From Tardiphaga sp. (lineage in GTDB: Bacteria > Pseudomonadota > Alphaproteobacteria > Rhizobiales > Xanthobacteraceae): a stretch of DNA of 10,004 bases. Below the pieces are notes generated by a model. That model did not search any database. It was not told where the DNA came from and saw only the letters and a program-made list of their open reading frames with translations. Every line of letters starts with the position of its first letter. Within the stretch, counting starts at the first letter, position 1. The stretch lies in NCBI GenBank assembly GCA_014377915.1, contig JACMOT010000547.1:1-10004 (forward strand). The letters are read 5' to 3'. The position numbers and the translations under genes are program-made. Below, one piece after another: positions 5,420 to 10,004 of the stretch.

Positions 5420-6829
5420 ATGAGTCGCCAGGACGCCGTCGCCCGCGCCACCGATTATTTCGAAAGCGGCGCGTTTCGCGCCGATCTGGCGCGCCGCGTC
5501 GCCATGCCCACCGAAAGCCAGGGCGGCGATCGCATCGACGTGCTGAACGCCTATCTCAGCGACGAGATCATCCCGGCGATCGAGCGGCTCGGCTTCCGCA
5601 GCCGCGTGCTGGACAATCCCGCCGCCGGATACGGCCCGTTCCTGATCGCCGAGCGTCACGAGGCCGACGGCCTGCCGACCGTGCTGACCTATGGCCATGG
5701 CGACGTGGTGTTCGGCCATGCCTCGACCTGGCGCGAGGGTCTCGATCCCTGGCAGGTGGTGGTCGAGGGCGACCGCTGGTACGGCCGCGGCACCGCCGAC
5801 AACAAGGGCCAGCACACCATCAACCTGGCGGCGCTGGAGCAGGTGATGGCCGCGCGCGGCGGCAGCCTGGGTTTCAACTGCAAGATCATTCTCGAGATGG
5901 GCGAAGAGGCCGGCTCGCCGGGGCTGCGCGCGATCGCGCAGGCGGAGGGCGCGGCGCTGAAGGCGGACGTGCTGATCGGCTCCGACGGTCCCCGCCTGAC
6001 CGCGGAGCGGCCCACGGTGTTTCTCGGCTCGCGCGGCGCGATGAATTTCGAGCTCGAGGTGGACCTGCGCGCCGGCGGCCATCATTCGGGCAATTGGGGC
6101 GGCGTGCTGGCCAATGCCGGCACGCTGCTGGCCCATGCCATCGCCTGCCTGGTCGACAGCCAGGGCCGCATCCTGGTCGACGCGCTGCGCCCGGCCAGCC
6201 TGCCGGAGCCGGTGCGCGCGGCTCTGTCCGACGTCAGCGTCGGCCAGGGGCCGGGCGATCCGGTGATCGACCCGAACTGGGGTGAGCCCGGGCTGACCTC
6301 CGAAGAGAAGATTTTTGGCTGGAATACGCTGGAAGTGCTGGCGTTCAAGACCGGCACGCCGGAGGCGCCGGTCAATGCGATTCCGCCGGCCGCCAAGGCG
6401 ACCATGCAATTGCGCTTTGTGGTCGGCACCGATGTCGACGGCATTCTGCCGGCGGTGCAGGCGCGGCTCGATGCGCACGGGCTGCGGCGCGTTACGGCGA
6501 AGCCGGCGCGGATGGAGACCTTCGCCGCGACGCGGCTGGACCCGACCGACCCCTGGGTCGGCTGGGCGCTCGCCTCGATCGCCCAGACCACCGGCAAGAA
6601 GCCGGCGCTGCTGCCCAATCTCGGCGGCTCGCTGCCCAATGACGTGTTCGCGGATATTCTGGGTCTGCCGACGATCTGGGTGCCGCATTCCTATCCGTCC
6701 TGCTCGCAGCACGCGCCCGACGAGCATCTGCTCGGCTCGGTCGCGCGCGAGGCACTGCGGATCATGGCCGGCCTGTTCTATGATGTCGGCGAGGACGGCC
6801 CGCGCATCATCGCCGCGCGCGGCAAGTGA
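5420..6829 (+). CDS. M20-family zinc metallopeptidase (dipeptidase/deacylase type)
   Basis: A 469-residue cytoplasmic di-zinc hydrolase of the ArgE/DapE/carboxypeptidase G2 superfamily. The metal and catalytic pattern is complete: H93 and D95 in YGHGDVV, bridging D127 in RGTADNKG, catalytic E162 with metal ligand E163 in MGEEAGSPG, D189 in GSDGPR and a C-terminal histidine, H431, in SQHAPDEH. The lid domain (about 200-360) includes the HHSGNWGG motif (221-228), where a conserved His helps bind substrate across the dimer. Such enzymes cleave dipeptides or N-acyl amino acids; the substrate cannot be told from sequence. The start at 5420 is chosen because the M20 homology begins soon after (FRADLARRVAMPTES) and the upstream reading is not gene-like. 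It ends at a strong stem-loop. It is a stand-alone gene, divergent from rsgA and convergent with the SDR gene. Confidence 0.9.
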   Translation: MSRQDAVARATDYFESGAFRADLARRVAMPTESQGGDRIDVLNAYLSDEIIPAIERLGFRSRVLDNPAAGYGPFLIAERHEADGLPTVLTYGHGDVVFGHASTWREGLDPWQVVVEGDRWYGRGTADNKGQHTINLAALEQVMAARGGSLGFNCKIILEMGEEAGSPGLRAIAQAEGAALKADVLIGSDGPRLTAERPTVFLGSRGAMNFELEVDLRAGGHHSGNWGGVLANAGTLLAHAIACLVDSQGRILVDALRPASLPEPVRAALSDVSVGQGPGDPVIDPNWGEPGLTSEEKIFGWNTLEVLAFKTGTPEAPVNAIPPAAKATMQLRFVVGTDVDGILPAVQARLDAHGLRRVTAKPARMETFAATRLDPTDPWVGWALASIAQTTGKKPALLPNLGGSLPNDVFADILGLPTIWVPHSYPSCSQHAPDEHLLGSVAREALRIMAGLFYDVGEDGPRIIAARGK

Positions 6830-6833
6830 ACGC

Positions 6834-6864
6834 GCGGTGGCCGCGCAAGATCGCGGGCCACCGC
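6834..6864. terminator. Bidirectional stem-loop terminator candidate
   Basis: GCGGTGGCC (6834-6842) and GGCCACCGC (6856-6864) are perfect 9-bp arms. The stem can be extended inward by GCG/CGC with one bulged G. It sits 4 nt after the M20 peptidase stop and 10 nt beyond the stop of the convergent SDR gene, so it can end both transcripts. There is no clear U-run on either side, as is frequent in GC-rich alphaproteobacteria. Confidence 0.6.
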
Positions 6865-6874
6865 TTCCCCGATG

Positions 6875-7648
6875 TCAGATGGCGGTGTAACCGCCATCCA
6901 CCAGCAGATCCGTGCCGGTCATGAAGCTCGACGCGCTGCTGGCCAGAAACAGCGCCGCCTGCGCGATCTCGACCGGCTGGCCGACGCGCCCCAGCGCATG
7001 CTTGGCCGCGTTTTCGGCGATCGCGGTGGTCGCATCATCATAGCGCAGCAGCAGCCGGCGGGTGTCGATCGCGCCGGGCGACAGCGAGTTGACCCGGATA
7101 TTGTCGGCGGCGTGATCCAGCGCCATTGCCTTGGCCAGTTGCAGCAGCGCGCCCTTGGCGGCGCAATAGCTGGGGCGGCCCTTGGCCCCGACATGGCCCA
7201 TCTGCGAGGCGATATGGATGATGCTGCCGCCGCCGCCCCGGATCATGGCGGGCAGGATCGCGCGGCTCATCAGATAGGCGCCGGTGACGTGGACGGCAAA
7301 CACCCGGTTCCAGTCGGCGAGGCCGAGCTGCAGGACATCGCCGGTCGGATCATCATTGGAGGCGCCATTCACCAGCACATCGGCGGCGGTCCATTTCGAT
7401 GCGACTTCGTCGCCGACCGCGCGGGTCTGGTCTTCATCGGAGACGTCGCAGGTGAGCGCCATGGCTTCGCCGCCCGCCGTCCGGATCGCGGCCACCGTGG
7501 ATTCCGGCGACATCAGATCAACGCAGGCGACGCGCGCGCCCGCTTGCGCAAAGGCCATGGCGATGGCGGTCCCGATGCCGCCGCCGGCACCGGTCACGAC
7601 GGCCGTCTTGCCCTTGAGGGAAAAGGCGTCGGCAAGCGAATTGGTCAT
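6875..7648 (-). CDS. Classical short-chain dehydrogenase/reductase (SDR)
   Basis: A 257-residue NAD(P)-dependent oxidoreductase. The cofactor loop is TGAGGGIG (19-26), and D44 at the end of the second strand points to NAD(H) rather than NADP(H). The catalytic residues are S148, Y161 and K165 (YCAAK). The C-terminal VDGGYTAI is typical of the classical family. Two positions are unusual: the NNAG motif reads VNGAS (93-97), and the catalytic-tetrad Asn usually found in N-x-x-G is H120 in VHVTG. The start at 7648 is preferred because TGGAG lies 5 nt upstream; a start at 7684 would add 12 residues. It is the last gene of the minus-strand operon, 36 nt after the epimerase gene, and ends next to a strong stem-loop. 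The substrate is unknown; oxidation of an alcohol formed by the neighbouring enzymes is a fair guess. Confidence 0.9.
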   Translation of the reverse strand: MTNSLADAFSLKGKTAVVTGAGGGIGTAIAMAFAQAGARVACVDLMSPESTVAAIRTAGGEAMALTCDVSDEDQTRAVGDEVASKWTAADVLVNGASNDDPTGDVLQLGLADWNRVFAVHVTGAYLMSRAILPAMIRGGGGSIIHIASQMGHVGAKGRPSYCAAKGALLQLAKAMALDHAADNIRVNSLSPGAIDTRRLLLRYDDATTAIAENAAKHALGRVGQPVEIAQAALFLASSASSFMTGTDLLVDGGYTAI

Positions 7649-7684
7649 GATATCTCCAGAGTGGGGGGTGAGTTCGGCGGGCAA

Positions 7685-8662
7685 CTATCCCAAGCTCCGC
7701 TCGCGCTGCCATTGCGTGTAGTCGGCAAAAGCCTCCGCCTCGCGAAAGCGCGCGGAAAATCCGGTGTCCTGTCGCAGCCGTTCGACCGTGAAAGGGGGCC
7801 GCGCGGCCGGGCTGCCGACGCCGACATTGAGCACTGCTTCGTCATCGGTAATGAGGTAATCGAAAGCCGGGAACACCTGCTTGAGCCGATCACACCAGTC
7901 GGCGATCGACCAGCGGCTGCCGCCTGCGATCTGGTACAGCCCGTGCCGCAGCGATGGTGCCCGGAGCAACGCGAGAACGGCCTCCGCGATGTCCGAGGCA
8001 TAGACCCAGTCGTCCGGCAGTCCGTCGCGGAACCGCGCGACCTGGCCGGCTTCGGCGATCTTGTGCAGTTGCAGCGGCACGCTCAGCGTGTCGCGCATGC
8101 CGGTGTCGTATTCCCAGCGCCCGAACACGACGCCGAGCCGTGCCACGACAACATCGAGCCCCCGGGTGTCGCGGTAGCGCAGCGCGATGCGCTCGGCGGC
8201 ATATTTGCTGATGCCGTACAGGCTGACCGGCGACGCCGGCAGGTCCTCATCGATGGACGCGACGTCGGCGGCGACGGCGCCGTGTACCGAGCCGGTGCCA
8301 AGCTGGACCACGCGGGCAATGCCGCAGGCCAGCGCGGCTTCCAGCACTTCGATGGTGCCGCCCAGATTGACGTCCGCGATCAGCCGCGCCTGCTTAGTCT
8401 CGCGCGCCAGCCCCGCGGTGATCGCCGCGCCATGAACCAGCGAAACAATTTTATGCTCGCGGATCACCTGCACCAGTTGCTCACGATCGCGGACGTCGCC
8501 GATCTCGATGTCGATCGATCCCGGCAGGCTGCGCAGATGACGCTCGGCCGCCGCCGGCGGGCGGTCGGGGCCATAGAGCACGACGTGCTCGTTCGCGGCC
8601 AGCAGGGTGGCCGCGATGTTCAGGCCGACAAAGCCGGAGCCTCCGGTGATCAGGATGGGCAT
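7685..8662 (-). CDS. NAD-dependent epimerase/dehydratase (extended SDR)
   Basis: A 325-residue protein of the extended SDR class. It opens with MPILITGGSGFVG (glycine-rich NAD loop, 6-13), has DVRD (56-59), GAAIT (78-82) and the active-site YGISK (Y149, K153). The third catalytic position, normally Ser or Thr, is probably T123 in GTGSVHG. The C-terminal substrate domain (from about 180) includes DDWVYASDIAEAV and the IAGG strand. Relatives act on nucleotide sugars, but many in catabolic clusters reduce or isomerise other carbonyl compounds, so a sugar role is not proven. The ribosome-binding site is GAGAGG, 8 nt before the ATG. It lies between the hydrolase and the classical SDR on the same strand, which suggests one pathway. 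Confidence 0.88.
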   Translation of the reverse strand: MPILITGGSGFVGLNIAATLLAANEHVVLYGPDRPPAAAERHLRSLPGSIDIEIGDVRDREQLVQVIREHKIVSLVHGAAITAGLARETKQARLIADVNLGGTIEVLEAALACGIARVVQLGTGSVHGAVAADVASIDEDLPASPVSLYGISKYAAERIALRYRDTRGLDVVVARLGVVFGRWEYDTGMRDTLSVPLQLHKIAEAGQVARFRDGLPDDWVYASDIAEAVLALLRAPSLRHGLYQIAGGSRWSIADWCDRLKQVFPAFDYLITDDEAVLNVGVGSPAARPPFTVERLRQDTGFSARFREAEAFADYTQWQRERSLG

Positions 8663-8677
8663 GATGCTGGCCTCTCA

Positions 8678-8797
8678 TTAGCCGTGACGGTGAGCGTCGG
8701 CCGTCGGCGCGAAGCTATAGGTGCCGCGCGCCAGTGTGGCGAAGTCGTTGACCACGGCGCGCATCGTGTCGCTGACGGTCCGGCCGTCAAGATCTAT
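8678..8797 (-). pseudogene. 39-codon coding-like remnant or small ORF without a normal start
   Basis: Between the hydrolase and epimerase genes a frame reads IDLDGRTVSDTMRAVVNDFA and then TLARGTYSFAPTADAHRHG before TAA (8680-8678). Most codons end in G or C and the residue mix looks like a real protein C-terminus. The stop lies 15 nt before the epimerase ATG, normal operon spacing. No ATG, GTG or TTG lies at its start: the frame opens after a TGA within the hydrolase end, and the first ATG is at codon 12 (8764) with no clear ribosome-binding site. It is either the 3' remnant of a deleted gene, or a short gene using the ATG at 8764 (28 residues) or a rare start. I do not recognise the family. 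Confidence 0.4.
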
Positions 8798-8801
8798 GAT
8801 A

Positions 8802-9686
8802 TTACGCCTTCATGCCGGTGATCGACGTGCTGATGGCGCGGGGGTCGCGCATCGGCCAGCGTCCGCTCTCGACATGGTGGAGGAAATCGCCGACCCGGCG
8901 GTTGTATTCCTCGGGATCCTCGATGTTGATGGTGTGCCCGGCATTGGGCATCACCGACAGCGCGGCCGAGCTGATGCTCTGTTTCATCAGGATGCCCGGC
9001 AGCAGGCAGGGCCAGTCCTCATCGCCGGTGATGATCAGCGTCGGCACTGTCAGTTTCTTCATTTCGTCGACCAGCGTGTACAGCGAGGGTCGCTCCTTCT
9101 GCACGCCGGCCTGGGTGTTCGCCGAGCCCAGCGCGGAATGTTCGCCGAGCATGGTCTTGAATTCGGCGAAGCCGCGCGGATCCTTGTTCTCGAACTGGAC
9201 GCGGGTGGGGCCGTAGGCATATTTCTCGGCAAACGCCTTCATGCCGCCTTCCAGCAGCGTCCTGGCGATGATGTCGGCCTCCTTCTTGAATCCTTCGCGC
9301 TTTTCCAGTTCCGCGCCGTAGCCGCAGCCGCCTATGCACAGCGAAGCGGCGCGGTCCGGATGGCGAAGCCCGAAATGCAGCGTGGCGAAGCCGCCCATCG
9401 ACAGGCCGACGACATGCGCCTGCTTTTCCCCGAGGTGATCCAGAACCGCGAGGATATCGTCGGCGGCGCGCGCCTGCGAATAGGAGGACACATGTTCGGG
9501 CACGTCGGACGGCGGGAAGCCGCGGGCATTATAGGAGACGGCGCGGTAGCGCTTGCCGAAATGGCGCATCTGCGGTTCGTAGCTGCGCATGTCGCCGGCG
9601 AACTCATGGACGAAAATCACCGGGTGGCCGGTGCCGGTTTCCTCGAAGTAAAGCCGCACGCCGTCGTCCGTGGTCGCATAGGGCAT
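8802..9686 (-). CDS. Alpha/beta-fold hydrolase
   Basis: A 294-residue cytoplasmic hydrolase. The oxyanion-hole strand is VIFVHEFAG (23-31), the nucleophile elbow GLSMGG with S96, the acid most likely D224 in TGDEDWP, and the base H251 in NAGHTIN. The cap region lies at about 125-210. The fold is that of esterases, enol-lactonases and C-C bond hydrolases of catabolic pathways; the substrate is not predictable. The C-terminus carries a 20-residue extension, SGRWPMRDPRAISTS and on to GMKA, after the last fold helix. The ribosome-binding site GGAG is 6 nt before the ATG. It is the promoter-proximal gene of the minus-strand set that continues with a remnant ORF, an epimerase/dehydratase and an SDR. 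Confidence 0.9.
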   Translation of the reverse strand: MPYATTDDGVRLYFEETGTGHPVIFVHEFAGDMRSYEPQMRHFGKRYRAVSYNARGFPPSDVPEHVSSYSQARAADDILAVLDHLGEKQAHVVGLSMGGFATLHFGLRHPDRAASLCIGGCGYGAELEKREGFKKEADIIARTLLEGGMKAFAEKYAYGPTRVQFENKDPRGFAEFKTMLGEHSALGSANTQAGVQKERPSLYTLVDEMKKLTVPTLIITGDEDWPCLLPGILMKQSISSAALSVMPNAGHTINIEDPEEYNRRVGDFLHHVESGRWPMRDPRAISTSITGMKA

Positions 9687-9711
9687 TCAATACTCCGCTT
9701 CGCATGAGATC

Positions 9712-9752
9712 TGACGGCCGTCATTAGGTTCGCATGTGAATAGGCAAGTCAA
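9712..9752 (-). promoter_or_regulatory. Promoter with palindromic operator-like site before the hydrolase gene
   Basis: On the minus strand TTGACT (9752-9747) and CCTAAT (9728-9723) form a sigma-70-like pair with 18 nt spacing, about 40 nt upstream of the hydrolase ATG. A perfect 12-bp palindrome, TGACGGCCGTCA (9712-9723), touches the -10 and covers the expected transcription start, a classic repressor position. The regulator is not evident in the window. Confidence 0.45.
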
Positions 9753-9840
9753 CGCGTCGTCGACAGTCGCGGCCGTCTGTTGTTGGAAAGCAGAAATCCA
9801 GGAATTGGAAACCGGGCTCGCCTGAATCGTTGGCGAGGTC

Positions 9841-9870
9841 AGCGGATGTTCCGCTGTGGCGTCAGCGCCA
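9841..9870. terminator. Two adjacent small hairpins
   Basis: AGCGGA-TGT-TCCGCT (9841-9855) and TGGCG-TCAG-CGCCA (9857-9870) are perfect hairpins separated by one base. They lie about 85 nt beyond the stop of the partial gene at the right edge, on the path toward the hydrolase promoter. They could end that transcript or act as an mRNA 3' barrier. There is no U-run, so confidence is low. The rest of the 9753-9954 gap shows nothing further. Confidence 0.3.
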
Positions 9871-9954
9871 GTCGCGGAATTGGATCGAGCGGCTCCGCAT
9901 GAGACGCCGCGTCGCAGTTGATACTGCTAGGCGCGGCGCTCTCCGGAAATGCTA

Positions 9955-10004
9955 TCAGTTCGCCACAAAGGCGAGCAGCACGCCATTGGCGGCGGCGGGA
10001 GGCA
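9955..10004 (-). CDS. C-terminal end of an unidentified protein (partial)
   Basis: The right edge carries the last 15 codons of a minus-strand gene, PPAAANGVLLAFVAN, then TGA (9957-9955). Codons end mostly in G or C and the alternative frames are less protein-like. The ending is hydrophobic. Too little is present to name it; it may belong to the same functional set as the hydrolase operon, or not. Confidence 0.35.
   Translation of the reverse strand, partial: PPAAANGVLLAFVAN

Noticed and set aside
4118..6727. An 869-codon open frame on the minus strand covering the whole M20 peptidase gene.
   Set aside because: Only the last 350 codons (from 5170) show RsgA motifs. The upstream part is Arg/Gly/His-rich antisense to a gene with complete M20 catalytic residues, a usual artefact of GC-rich DNA.
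6872..8821. A 649-codon plus-strand frame opposite the SDR and epimerase genes.
   Set aside because: Antisense shadow; the opposite strand carries intact NAD-binding loops and YxxxK active sites.

Overview
This 10 kb window is GC-rich chromosomal DNA that looks alphaproteobacterial, most likely from the Bradyrhizobium/Rhodopseudomonas group. The reasons are strong G/C preference at third codon positions, a PhaR-type polyhydroxyalkanoate regulator, and intergenic repeats of a style I associate with Bradyrhizobium genomes (GGGTGGGCAA...TTGCCCACCC and CCGTCATTGCGAG...CTCGTAATGACGG). The genus call is inference from composition and memory; no marker gene is present.

Left part (1-2060): a truncated XRE-type helix-turn-helix regulator runs off the left edge. 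It is divergent from a gene for a spermidine-synthase-like class I methyltransferase (319-1056). That gene is followed by a YoaK/DUF1275 six-helix membrane protein (1176-1913). A palindromic repeat fills the convergent gap after it.

PhaR-linked cluster on the minus strand (3600 down to 2068), in order of transcription: a 68-residue protein of unknown function, a 36-residue single-span membrane protein, a short PhaR-like regulator and a PAS_5-like protein. The last two are separated by only 3 nt. Compact stem-loops lie just upstream of the ribosome-binding sites of the membrane protein and of phaR. An AT-rich promoter/operator-like stretch precedes the cluster.

Repeat region (3640-4117): no gene. 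It holds a small GC hairpin and a nested, repeat-within-repeat mosaic element.

Middle (4118-6864): rsgA (circularly permuted GTPase for 30S ribosome maturation, minus strand), preceded by an 11-codon leader ORF whose stop overlaps the rsgA start. It is divergent from an M20 zinc peptidase gene (5420-6829), which ends at a strong stem-loop.

Right part (6875-10004), all minus strand: alpha/beta hydrolase, then a 39-codon coding-like remnant, then an extended-SDR epimerase/dehydratase, then a classical SDR oxidoreductase. This looks like one small catabolic or secondary-metabolic operon with a promoter and palindromic operator-like site in front of the hydrolase. The substrate cannot be told from sequence. 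The tail of another minus-strand gene enters at the right edge.

I see no CRISPR array, transposase, tRNA, rRNA, phage module or defence system. The most interesting items are the small-protein/PhaR cluster with its structured leaders, the rsgA leader ORF, the coding-like remnant in the hydrolase operon and the nested repeat.
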